Source: Cymodocea nodosa (Eukaryota; Streptophyta; Magnoliopsida; Alismatales; Cymodoceaceae). Taken from it: a DNA stretch of 64,000 bases. Position numbers and translations under genes: made by a program. The DNA is taken from the NCBI GenBank assembly GCA_036874045.1, contig CM072340.1, positions 5,719,001 to 5,783,000 of the forward strand. Direction: 5' to 3'. Below the pieces are notes generated by a model that was given only the letters and a program-made list of their open reading frames with translations, had not been told where the DNA came from and ran no database searches. This document shows positions 34,207 to 45,366 of the stretch, piece after piece. The stretch's first letter is position 1; each line of letters opens with the position of its first letter.

Positions 34207-35346
34207 TTAAGAACATGATTGAAAAGTAGGAACAAATGGACTAAATGTATCAGTCCAAGCAAACTTTTTACGCATAGTTCTTCTTGCTATTAATTCTGTT
34301 TTCATGCAGTTCTTCTTCCTTCTTAATTTGTAAACATGTAATATATTATAAATTCCAAATACAAGTGTATTACCATTAATGATATGAAATGCAGAAAGGG
34401 ATCCTTTTTGGTTCCAAGGTAATGTAGCAGTTTCTATTTCTACATCTATTTCAATATATTCCTCTTCCCACTTCCATTCATTAATGTCTTCCATAATCTA
34501 TATTTGAAATTTCATCAATTCATCCCACCATCTTATCAGACATAAAGTAGGATCATCTTCTTCATTATACCACATTCCTATTTGAATTTTATTAAATTCT
34601 GCAGATGGTGGTTTAGCTATATCACTCAATATAGGTAAAATTTCTATATATTCATCATAACTATCTATGCTCACTATGTATAAATCAGATCCAAATGCTA
34701 TTGATATATCTGTAACAAGATATATATATCCATCCAGTATGACATGTGTTTGGTTAATTAATGATTTCTGTCCTAGATATATCATAATATTTTCATTCCA
34801 AGATCTATTCAGAAAATTATACACACTTAAGCGTAAATTTTCACCCCAATTTCCTATAGGTCTCCAATAATATAATTTTTCAGGAATTGCAGAATTTTTA
34901 TCAGAAAATATTAAAGCCGATCCACAATTTACAGTTGGTACTTCAAATCTATTAGGTCTTCCTATATTTCATTCTTCTCCTATTATAGGATTTCTTATCA
35001 AAATATTAGGTAATAATAAACTTGCATACCTTAGTCTCGTCCTGTATATGATTAATCCTTCATCTATCCCCATAATATGATTTATTCCTTCTAATGTATT
35101 GGGTGGAATTCTAGTAGTTTCTTCCATAGCAAGATATTCATGATTAATTGAACTACGATTAAATGACCTCCATATGAATCCATCTCTAATCTTAGTCATT
35201 TTTGCAACTTGTAGTCCCTGAAAATATTTTTCTTCAATATAGTCTTTAATTTCCTTTGAAACACAACACAGCCTACATAGATCTTTAGCTGACAAGTTAC
35301 TTCGTACTTCCCTTAGTGCATCCAACAGTAATTGCATCAATTCCAT
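34207..35346 (-). pseudogene. F-box-like gene carried inside the gypsy element, two nonsense changes
   Basis: One minus-strand frame of 379 codons from ATG at 35346, broken only by TGA at codon 126 and TAG at codon 283, with no frameshift. The N-terminus (LLDALREVRSNLSAKDLCRL, then CCVSKEIKDYIEE) fits an F-box: a leucine-rich start, then SAKDLCRLCCVSK, then the I-x-x-Y/I end. The rest fits an F-box-associated C-terminal region of mixed strands: NHIMGIDEGLIIYRTRLRY, then GSALIFSDKN, then KLYYWRPIGNWGENLRLSVY, then HVILDGYIYLVTD. F-box proteins usually deliver substrates to SCF ubiquitin ligases. It lies between ORF3 and the polypurine tract, on the element's sense strand, so it would be copied with it. 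It has no visible intron. The F-box call rests on motif reading and is not certain; a captured host gene is the simplest explanation. Confidence 0.62.
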
Positions 35347-35594
35347 TTGTTGATTCTGTATAACACAAACAAAAATCTAATAGAGACAAAAAATTAACAT
35401 AACTACTGCACACCCTCGTGGAGTTAAGGCATAACTCAACGAAATAAGTTCGTTAAGTTAAGGACTGACTCTACAATACTATTAACTATAAATAAAAACA
35501 TATATATACATAGATAGTTGCTTTAGATACGCTGCTTCATTCAGCTACCCTCCTAGAAGTGGTATCAATTTCATTATCCATTCTATTGACAATA
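35347..35594 (-). other. Short non-coding gap in gypsy
   Basis: Holds a GTGGAGTTA...TAACTCAACGAA arm pair at about 35418-35442 and a nearby TTCGTTAAGTTA. No ORF. Confidence 0.5.
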
Positions 35595-35957
35595 TTAGGT
35601 ATTGCTTGTATTGTTAAATTCTCTAAAGAAATAATAGGCATCCTCTCTTTCTAATTCATGAAAATGTGGCAATTGACTAATATAATTAGATTTTAGTTCA
35701 AACCTATCTCCCTTAAAGTTTGGCAATCGAATACATGAAGGTTCATCAACTAATTCCAGATACAGAATTTCTCCTAATGGTTTTTCTACTGGAACAGCCA
35801 TCTCTATGTTCTCTTTTAAAGAAAGGTTAGCTACACCCCAAAGAATTTCGTTAAAGTTCAGTTCAGAAAATTTTTCAGTACTCCTCTATGATGAAAATTC
35901 CTGAATAGGTATTCTTACTAATCGTTTAGTGCTTAGAGAACGAGTCCATGTGCTCAT
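35595..35957 (-). pseudogene. Gypsy gag N-terminal fragment, displaced downstream of ORF3
   Basis: From ATG 35957 (MSTWTRSLSTKRLVRIPIQE), one in-frame TAG near 35890, then open to 35595. The block CIRLPNFKGDRFELKSNYIS followed by LPHFHELEREDAYYFFREF resembles the start of plant Ty3/gypsy gag: the proline-rich lead into 'F-E-L/I-K ... LP-x-F-H-G ... DP-x-x-H-L-x-x-F'. The rest of gag is missing. Normally this part lies just after the primer site, but here it is about 0.9 kb downstream of ORF3 and near the 3' end. The matching start (MSTWTHSTSTKRLVRT) occurs near 61857 in the same relation to an ORF3. Confidence 0.6.
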
Positions 35958-36891
35958 AAATAAATAGCAGAAGATTAATTACATACCAGTCTGAAGCTTT
36001 CCATTCAGTAAATATTTGTTGTTGGATTAAGTTGAATCAGCTGCTTCTCCTTCCAGTTCCTCCAACGCATTCTCCTTTCTTTTAAAAGTGTTGGTAACTC
36101 ATAAATAACATTTTGTTTTATATATATAATGTACATCCATAAAGTAAATAAATCTCGTTGCAAGAACGTGTCTTGCAACGTGCATCGTGGTTCCTGTTTT
36201 TATGGGTATGTGTACCACTATTAATTTCAAATTTTAGTAACCGCTAAGCCGACAAAGTTTCGTTCGTGGTTAAAACAATAACTGTTCTGCTTAATCCATG
36301 AACTAACCTCGTTGAGTTATAGATAACTCAATGGAACATAGTCAGTTACTGTTGCTAACTCCACGGACTAACTTCGTTGAGTTACAGATAACTCAACGGA
36401 GTGACCTTATATTATATTACTGACCTCGTGGAGTTACGGTTAACTCAACAAACTTACTTCGTTGAGTTAACACTTGGCAACCTCTAAGTTTACCCTCGTA
36501 AATTTCTCTCTGCTTTTTTTCTTTTTCATTCTACTAACTGGAATAAAGTTAAATCTATGTCATTAATGCATCATTCTAATCAAAATTCATTTAAATCTGA
36601 ACATTATATAAAGATTTAACTTGTAAGTCATTTTATGTTATGCAGAATTTACATTTTACCTTGCAACATGCAGAAATTTTTAAGCATTTATCTTGTCATT
36701 CGGTAAATTGTAAATCTATTACATATTCATTCATAAAGTTCCACAAATTACATAATACTTAATAAATTCCATTTATTTCACATCCACAATATGTATGAAA
36801 ATTGCATCTGAAAAATTATATTCATTAATATGAATCAATTTACAGTACAAATACATCATACAATTTTATACTAGTAGACGAACAATACAAT
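35958..36891 (-). other. Non-coding region between ORF3 and displaced gag start
   Basis: About 930 bp with no ORF. At 36300-36470 it has four pairs of CGTTGAGTTA and TAACTCAACGGA arms like those in the LTRs, then AT-rich sequence. The same stretch lies at 61860-62910. Arm density and position before a gag start suggest it may derive from an LTR, but I find no primer site. Confidence 0.5.
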
Positions 36892-39052
36892 TTAATCTCT
36901 ATTCCTAAGTTCATCTACTTCCTTCTAGAGTTTTTCTAATTGATTAATTCTTTCTACAGCTCCTGTAATGACTCCAGAAGGTACAGCTATCTCTACAGCT
37001 ACAAAATTTCTATATTCTTTCACTGAAATGGTTCTTGATCTGAACCTTTTTGATGTCCATTTCGTGAAATCAAAACAATCCACCATCAGTAGTGGAATCA
37101 AATCTCCATAAAACAATTTTTTCTTTATTGCTTTCAGCTTGGAGATAAAAACTGCAGACCAATTTATTTGAATCCTATTTACAACTGCATATGTGGCCCA
37201 TTTGACAAATTGACTTAATTCTATGTCATGGCCCTGTCGTTGATAGACATTTTTAATCAGAATGTTAGCTACCATGTGTGCTTTACAATTTAAATGTTTT
37301 AATCTATTTAATAAAGGCACACCAAGATTGATAGCCAAACTATCCTTGATTTCTTGTTCACTCAATTCGACGGTAGTTGTCTTTCAAAATTTTTAGTCCT
37401 TCATTCTTCAATCCAAAAATGTTGTGGAGAAGCTCTGGTGTTATCTATACATCAGCTTCCTCCACATTGGAAATTAATCCTCCTTCTCCTTCTCTTAAAT
37501 TTGCATAGAAACATGGCACTAAATTCTCATATATTGCATGCCCTCTTTCTTGAGAAATAAACTTCAGTAGACCATGGAACTCAAATAAATCTTTGATTTC
37601 TTACATTCCCTCCCAATTTACTGGTCTTCTGTAAATAATATCGTAACCCCTAATTTCTTGATATTTGGTATAAGCTTCCTGACTCCAAAAATGTACTTCA
37701 TTTAAAATTGTTGTTTCAGTCGGGTCAGGAAGGTGACTTTGTTGTTCCAAAGGGGTTTGTTCTTACTCTTCCTCTTCTATAGGCTGCATTTGAACATTCT
37801 CTACAGATTCCTGAATTTCTATTTCTGTTTCTATCTGTGGTGGTGAGTCGACAGAACTCTCCACTCTGTCTTGAATTCTTTCCATAAAATGCTGAAGAGT
37901 TTCTTGCTCTTCAGTGGAATTTGTGAAGTTATTTTTGTCCAAATGGCTTCTTTCAACCTCTTCATTTTCTACTCTTTCTTCTTCCTCCTGACTACCAATC
38001 TGTTTTGTTACTATTCTTTCTGATTCTGTAACAGATTGGGATGGAGTCACGGGCAATTCAATTTCTACCCTAATTTCTATTTCTTCTTGTACAGTTTGCA
38101 GATTAATTTCAGCCTGATTTTCTTCTTGTCTTTGCTCCTCCTGCTCCTCACAATCGGATAGCAACTTTATAAAAATTTGCTCCACAGGCCCTGTGAAAAT
38201 TGGTACTTCAGATTTAATTTCCTCAATTTCAGCACTTTTTCTTTTCCTTTCTTTTTTCCGATTAATTATGCATGTTCTTCCTCTTCTTCTTCTGAAATTA
38301 AATCTACAAAAGTAGGCTCTGCAGGCCTTCGAGCCACAAGTATTGGCTCTTCCTATTTAACTTTCTCTATAATTACTAGTCTTGAAGGACCAGCCTCAGC
38401 TTCTCTTGTAGCACTTGATTTAGCTGCTGCTTGATGCTGCTCAACCTTTATTTTGTATTGGGCCTTCATCTTTTCTTCGACCCTTCTTCTCTTAATGACA
38501 TCATAAAAAATATGTGCCTTAGCCGTAGCTATTTCTTGCTATTTTGACCAAGTTAGTAAATTCTTTCACTTCTTCTTCAGTTCTCGGCCAAACAAATGCT
38601 AATCGTGGCAATGGCTCTGTTGGCTGAACTAAAGGTCTTGACTGCTGTTCCTCAGGAACAGGTCTTTCAGCAGTTGATTCTTCCTGTTCTCTTGCTCGTT
38701 GCTGCTCCCATATTGCCCAACTTCCTCGACCAGCAATGCATTTCTTAAACCACAATCTGGCTTTACGTTAAATTAGCTCTAGGACTACTTCATTGTTTGG
38801 CCGGATTTTTCTTTCTTTGTTAACTGCAATTTCAGTTGCTACTCTAATTCATGTCTCCATTATCTGTGGTATTTGTATTTCTAACTCAACTAAAACTTTC
38901 CTCAAGTTAAAGAGTTCGGATTCTACCTTTTGTAGCTCTTTCTCTCTTGTTGTATTCTAGATCTTTTACTGCGTATGCCATTCTTCAGATTCCTTCAGAA
39001 ATTGTGCGATGTCCACTGCATCTTCCCAGAATTCAGGCATCATCTTCCTCAT
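36892..39052 (-). pseudogene. ORF3 of gypsy element, homologous to copia ORF3
   Basis: ATG at 39052 (MRKMMPEFWEDAVDIAQFLK), then a Glu-rich helical region and IRPNNEVVLELI, frameshifts near 38520 and 38190, and a very acidic segment open from 38185 to 37763 (QEEEERVENEEVERSHLDKN). A conserved domain follows: EIKDLFEFHGLLKFIS near 37595, CFYANLREGEGGLIS near 37510, ITPELLHNIFGLKNEG near 37445. The C-terminal block is VANILIKNVYQRQG near 37270, then YAVVNRIQINWSAVFISKLK near 37190, then KKLFYGDL and FDFTKWTSK. Copia B and C carry the same blocks after pol. No transmembrane segment is seen. The natural stop is near 36892; a TAG at 36925 is premature. Several stops and frameshifts make it non-functional. 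Confidence 0.78.
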
Positions 39053-39644
39053 CGTGGAGTTACACAACAGCACGAAATTACTCTAATTTCTACTTTCTAG
39101 ATTCTAAATGATTTACCAGATAATGCCCCCAAAACCCTAGGTTTAAGATAAATAAGCCCTAAGTTTAGGCGGGTAATCAGGTCATTTCCCGAACCAACTA
39201 TTTCTCTCTTATCCGCGATCTTAGCTATAGTACTCCGTTGAGTTACATTTAACTCAACAGAATAAGCACATTGACTAACTCAAAACTCAACAGAGTAAGC
39301 TCGTTGGGTTAAGCGTAACTCAATGGACTCCCCGTACAAACAGATATAATAATAATACTACAGAAAATAGTTTTTCTGTTTTTTTTTTTTTTACTAGTTT
39401 AACCGATACTATGTTTCGATAAAACCAACATTTTTTTCTTAAAATTAATATACAAATTTTTTATGTTCCGGTCATACCGATGGATCTGGTCAATTGAACC
39501 GTAACGATTTTTATATATTATATATATATATTTTTTTTTTTTAATGTGTTTTTTTTTTATAAATTTTTTTATCTATAAACATAAAAATTGATTTCTTACT
39601 AAGTAAAGCTCGAGTAGTCCTCTATTCTGACTTCTTCTATAATT
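39053..39644 (-). other. Gypsy region between pol end and ORF3
   Basis: Non-coding, about 590 bp. It contains CGTTGAGTTA / TAACTCAACAGA arms at 39235-39330, T-runs near 39380 and 39530, and an AT microsatellite near 39513. Integrase coding should lie here but only this sequence is found. D layer sequence at 61190-61680 is collinear with it. Confidence 0.65.
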
Positions 39645-42600
39645 CTAAATGAGCTTTTTTGGTGTTTTCAGATAAAACCAACATTGCAGAATTTTTGCAG
39701 CAGTTTTCCCTGAACTAAAATGTCCTCCATCAGCTTGGTCATGACAGAAAGACAATATGCTCGGATATTCAGTTTCTGGAATACACCTTCTTAAAAGCAG
39801 ATCAGGACATTTCTTAAATAAGTATAAGTCTTCCCAATAGTAATATTTTACTCTTGAGAAAAATAATTTCTTATCCAGTCTATTCCAATCCTTAGGTGTT
39901 AAACCAATTACTAAGTAATTAACTATGTTTGCATACCAAGGCATTGTGTTGATGGTCATTAATTGTTCATCAGGAAAATTATCCTTAATTTCAATATTTG
40001 ATTTTTCTATTTGTAATCTTAATAAATGATCTACTACTACATTCTCACAACCTTTTTTATCTTTAATTTCTAGATCAAATTCTTGTAATAATAATATCCA
40101 TCGAATCAATCTAGGTTTAGTCTCTTTTTTCTTTATTAGATATTTTAAAGCTGAATGATCCATGTATACTATTACTTTAGCTCTAATCACATATGATCTA
40201 AACTTTTCTAAGGCAAACACAACAGCTAATAGTTCTTTTTCAGTAGTTGTGTAATTAACTTGAGCATCATTTAAGGTTTTGCTTGCATAATGAATCACTC
40301 TAGGAGATTTTTCTATCTTCTGTCCCAACACTGCTCCTACAACAAAATCAAATGCATCACACATTAATTAGAATGGATGGTTCCAATCAGGTGCTTGAAT
40401 TATAGGAGTTGAAATTAAGCTAGTCTTAAGTTTGAAAAATGCTTCCTTGCAATTTTTATCAAGGTTAAATGGAACATCTTTTAATAGATTAGTTAAAGGT
40501 TTAACTATCTTGCTAAAGTCTTTAATAAATCTTCTATAAAAACCAGCATGTCCTAGAAATGATCTAATATCTTTTACTGATTTAGGTTTGGGTAGATTAG
40601 AAATTACTTCTATTTTAGCTTTATCTACTTCCAACCCTTTCTTAAAAACAACATGCCCTAAGACTATTCCTTGTTTAACCATGAAGTGACATTTTTCCCA
40701 ATTTAAAACCATATTTTTTTCCACACAACGTTTTAATATTTGGTCTAAATTGCTTAAACAAACTTCATATGAGTTTCCATATACAATAAAATCATCCATA
40801 AATATTTCTAAGAAATCTTAAGTTATTCTAGTAAATATGCCCTGCATACACCTTTGAAAGGTAGCTACAGCATTGCATAATCCGAATGGCATTCTCTTAA
40901 AAGCATAAGTTCCATTAGGACAAGTGAAAGTTGTTTTCTCTTGATCCTCTAATGCTACTAGAATTTGATTATAACCTAAATACCCGTTTAGGAAACAAAA
41001 ATATTCTTGCCCTACTAATTTTTTCAGCATTTGATCCATAAAAGGTAAGGGAAAATGATCTTTCCTAGTCACACCATTCAGTTTTCTATAGTCTATAAAT
41101 ACTCTCCAACCTAATTGAATTCTAGTAGGTATCAAGTCTTGACTTTCATTCCTAATAACTGTTAATCCTAATTTCTTGGGAACTACACGGATTGGGCTAA
41201 CCCACGAGATATCAGAAATCGGATAAATTATGTCATTATCTAACCATTTCACTATTTCCTTCCTGACTACTTCTTTAAGGTTTGGATTTAATCTCCTCTC
41301 AGGAATTCTAACAGGTTTAGCATTTTCTTCTAAATATATGTGGTGACAGCATAAAGTTGAACTTAACCCTTTTATATCAATCATAGTCCATCCTATTGCT
41401 TCTTTATAACTTTTTACTACATCTTTTAATTTAGCTATTTGATCCTCTTTTAAATCTGAAGCAGTAATGATTGGACAGGTTCATTTCTCTTCTAGAAATA
41501 TATAGGTTAATTCAGGAGGTAAATGTTTTAATTCTAAATGTTACTCATCAGAAGCTAGAGCTCCTAATTGAACATCATCATTTTCTAAATTAATTTCTTC
41601 CTGATCTCCTTCTATATTTATGCTTTCACTTTCCTCTAGAGTTTCAGAATTGATTTGCCTATTTAATTCTTCTTGAATCACATCTTCTAACATATCTCCT
41701 TCATCCTCTAAAAGGTCTATGATATGTAAGGACATTTCTAACTCCTCAAACCATTATGGTTTGAAAATATTTAATTGAGTATCCTCATTACCATATGCTA
41801 ACTTCATTACCCCAGTTTTACAATTTATAACAGCCCCTGATGTTGCTAAAAATGGCCTTCCCAAAATTAAAGATGTATCACTATTTTTATGCTTAATTTG
41901 TTGGGAATCCAAAATTACAATATCAATAGGATATATAAAGTTTTTTATTTTAATTAAAACATCCTCTATTTTTCCTCTAGGGTATCTTATACTTTTGTCA
42001 GCTAATTGAATAACCGTACTAGTAGGAGTTAAGCCGTCTAATCCTAAGGATGCAAATATATCACTTGGCATAACATTTATACCTGCACCTAAGTCTATTA
42101 ATGTTCTTTCTAGAATGGTATTTCCTATGGTACATGATATAACAGGGATTGCAAGATCATATAACTTTTTAGGAATTTGTGGCAGAAATAGGGAACTACT
42201 TTGCTCAGCTAAAAAGACATTTCTAAGAACTTTTTGCTCTCTTTTCCTAGTACACCAATCCTTCAGAAATTTAGCACAAGGTGGCATTTTCTGCAATAGA
42301 TCTAACAAAGGAATGTTAACTTGTACTTTTTCAAAAATTTCTCTGATTTGTTCTTGTTTTTCAGGTATTGTTTGTTGTAATCTTTCAGGATAGGGTGCTA
42401 AGGATTGTGATTTAAAAAATTCTTTTTCTTTCAGTTGATTTGTTTGATCATTTTTAGCTTCATTAGTAGATTCAGATTGTTCTTCAGTAATTTCTAGATT
42501 TTCAGCTATTACGTTTTCATTATCATTTTGATTTTTACTCTTATCCACCTTCATATCATTTTCATTTTGAGTTCTTGGCGGTATATCAGATCCAGATCTT

Positions 42601-42986
42601 AATGTCACACATACATCTTCTAGATTTTCATTACTCTCATGATGTTTTTGTATATCATTTTCATGTTTATGATCTTCAATTGTTTTTAGTTTTAAAATGC
42701 ATTCTTTTAATTCTCTTGCATTAATATTTTATGTTTGCTGTATATTTTGCAAATTATGCAGGTTTATAACATTATAATTTTCATTGTCCTATTGCATAAC
42801 TTGTATTTTCATTGTATATTCGTCTAATGCTTTTAATTTTCTTTCCAGATCATCTAATCTCATTGCATTCAATTTTGAATCAATTTTCATTATGGTTTTT
42901 TCAGTTTCGTAAATTATATCCATTTTAGGTTCTGAATATGCTTCCTTATAGTTTAATTTAATTGGTTGACTTCTTGTTGCTGACAC
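39645..42986 (-). pseudogene. Gypsy gag-end/PR/RT/RNase H frame, integrase core missing
   Basis: A single minus-strand frame of about 1,114 codons with roughly seven stops (42789, about 42730, 41754, 41541, about 41480, 40818, 40368) and no frameshift. Protease: TLIDLGAGINVMPSDIFASL near 42095, then LILGRPFLATSGAVI near 41860. RT: VRIPERRLNPNLKEVVRKEI near 41305, WRVFIDYRKLNGVTRKDHFP near 41100, FMPFGLCN-like RMPFGLCNAVATFQRCM near 40890, and the FMDDF active site near 40800. RNase [13 protein letters not shown] near 40355, [17 protein letters not shown] near 40240. The integrase zinc finger starts ([20 protein letters not shown] near 39730), but the frame ends at 39645, so the DDE core is lost. 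Confidence 0.9.
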
Positions 42987-43380
42987 ATAAAGTATTCTAG
43001 TTTATCCAGGTTTTTCTCTATACTACACTCCAGTCTGTCATACCTATCCCAAACTTCAGTGTCTCTCAACATATTATACATTCTATACTGACCATTAGTT
43101 GGGTAAACTATAGGATTCTCATACTCAGCTCTATTATATTGAGGATAATTCATTTGTTGTTCATGGGATCTAACCATCTGTAAACGTTTCAGTTTCAAAA
43201 AGTCAGAAATGTCAAGTCCTTCAGAATTGCAGAATTCACATATGCTAATTACAGGTTTCAAAAATCTTTGAGCATAAGCATATGCCATATTCTCAATTAT
43301 AGAAGAAAACACACAACACTCTGGCTATTAAAACAAAACACCTCTAACAGTTGCTTATATTAATTCAATTCAATTCAATT
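42953..43380 (-). pseudogene. Gypsy gag remnant next to the primer site
   Basis: An open stretch from about 43312 to 42953 (NMAYAYAQRFLKPVISICEF) is followed by a short overlap with the main frame and a frameshift near 42970. It resembles the C-terminal part of Athila-type gag (CEFCNSEGLDISDF). The large N-terminal gag domain that should precede it is absent: coding begins within about 70 bp of the primer site. Confidence 0.7.
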
Positions 43381-43402
43381 CAATTCCCCGGCAACGGCGC
43401 CA
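43381..43402 (-). other. Primer binding site of gypsy element (tRNA-Asp type)
   Basis: On the minus strand TGGCGCCGTTGCCGGGGAAT, seven bases after the LTR. This is the tRNA-Asp-complementary type typical of Athila and related plant gypsy elements. Confidence 0.88.
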
Positions 43403-43409
43403 TAAAACT

Positions 43410-45361
43410 TGTTTGTGTTTTCCCAACATGACACCAGAATATCTGATTAGATCTCCAATAATGTACCAAAAAAACTTGGATTTGTTACTTCTGTTTTTAC
43501 TTAGTTAATTTATCTTTATGCCTATTCTTTTTCTTTTAGAAGTAAACAAATAACCTTTAATACAATTTAGATATTAATGCCAATTTGTACTTTAACTGCA
43601 AGTGCACAGTGTCTATTGTATCAGTGTGCAAGTACAGGTCGATCCCACAAGGAATTGCTTAAGAGTTTAGAACTGTCCGTTTGTTAACAATCAAATTTAT
43701 ATATTTAATAAGCTCTCCGTTGAATTATAGTTAACTCAATGGATAAAGTTCGTTGAGTTATAGCTAACTCAACGGACTAACCTCGTGGACTTAAGTTAAC
43801 TCCACGAGCTTGTCTTTTCTTTTTAATACTGCTATTTACAAAGGAGTTCAGCTAACCATTGGGCGATTCCACAGATTGTAAATAACATCAATTAAGCTCT
43901 TTAATGTTAGTAAACACTGGATTTATCATTAAGTAATACTAACATTCAGATAATTCAAACAGTAACCATTAAAATCTTTAAGTCTTTTAAACGAACCAAT
44001 TTCAGTAAACTATAAAACTAAAACAAACATAAAACAATCACAACACTGACAAAGATAACATTAATCACGATACAACACAAACAATGCAACACTCAAATAC
44101 AACATACAATAGCAGATAAGTTGTTTTTGGTATTTTTGGTTTAATATGAACATGGAAATGGGCGAAAGGTGAAATGTAAAGTAATCTCAATCAACAGTAA
44201 ATACTTCTGTCACTACATACGACGCGATTATACCACTGAAAATTAAACCACTTACAATCCTATCTCCTCTCCCTATAGAATCGCGAGTCCAGAATTGCAA
44301 GATAATCTCCTCTTCAGCATACAGGCATCAACCCGAAGTCAAGGCTAGAAGCTTTACGATCTCCTGAAATATGAGTCGGTGCTTGGTGAAAATGGCTTCC
44401 CTTCTTGCGACGCGATCACTCCTCACAGTGGTTGTCAAGCATCGTGTTTTGCTCGAAATCGACCCGACATCAAGAAAGTATTCTCATAGACCTCCGATGG
44501 TTGGTGATTATGGTGTATATGGTGGTGGTAACGATGGTTGGTGTAGTACTTTGGAGAACTGTCGATACTACCTACAGAAAGCTCGATGCTTCTCCTCTAT
44601 ACACACTAGTCGTCCATCGATCACCCACGCACCCTTTTCTTCTTTTCTTTTATATTTCTTCAGTAGTAACTGCTTCTGCTTGAATGGTCGGTTGGATTTC
44701 CTTCATTCATACCAATTCTCGACACGTGTCAACAGCAATTTAATAATAAAATACACATTTCGGAGAGTTACAGGTTTAACTATCCGATGCTCAGATGCAT
44801 TTCAGATTGTTATAGATAACTCACCGAAAGTCCACTTAAGTCACTTTACCAGAACATGACACGTGTCCTCAACTATTTTATAAATAAAAAGAGATTTCGA
44901 AGGGTTACACATATAACTGTCTGATGCCCAGCTGCAATTTCGGATAGTTAGAGATAACTCACCGAAAGTTCATTTAAGTCATGTATTATGGTTTTGACAC
45001 ATGTACTTCAGGAAATAGTAAAATATTCTTTCAAAACATAACTGTTCGGCAATTTAAACATAACTATCCGACATGTTCGGTCTGTTAAACATAATTGTCT
45101 GAAATATGTTCGGTATGTTAAACATAACTATTCGAAATATCAAAAAATTCGGATACTTAAGAATTTCACAACCTACAACTTACCGACAGTTCAGAAATGT
45201 ACTAAATTGACATTAATTCCCTAAAATTAAGTAGTAATTCTAATTAAAGTATATAATAGTGCAATTATAACATAATGGCTTAATTCTTATATGATAAGCT
45301 AAATATTATGCAATTAACCATCATTTCACCATTAATAATATGCACTTTTTTATTCTAAACA
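43410..45361 (-). repeat. Gypsy 5' LTR
   Basis: 1,952 bp, TG...CA. On the plus strand it starts TGTTTGTGTTTTCCC and ends TATTCTAAACA followed by GTATT. It lacks about 335 bp present in the 3' LTR (junction near 44711, CATACCAATTCTCGACACG). It keeps the U3 start that the 3' LTR has lost. Arms: TTCGGAGAGTTA...TAACTATCCGA at 44759-44787, more near 45030-45130, and CGTTGAGTTA...TAACTCAACGGA near 43750. Confidence 0.9.
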
Positions 45362-45366
45362 GTATT

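Larger units (their letters stand above)
31495..45361 (-). mobile_element. Athila-like Ty3/gypsy element, minus strand, nested in copia C ORF3
   Basis: Bounded by TG...CA and an exact 5-bp duplication GTATT (31490-31494 and 45362-45366). In its own direction: 5' LTR 45361-43410, tRNA-Asp-type primer site, truncated gag, PR-RT-RH frame (42986-39645), no integrase core, ORF3 (39052-36892), a displaced gag start (35957-35595), an F-box-like gene (35346-34207), polypurine tract (33781-33770), and an altered 3' LTR. The primer type, FMDDF motif, long LTRs and extra ORF point to the Athila branch. It is about 13.9 kb. Confidence 0.88.

Noticed and set aside
39380-39545. T-runs and AT microsatellite as a terminator or origin
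   Set aside because: Simple low-complexity AT sequence in a retrotransposon; nothing specific supports a function.
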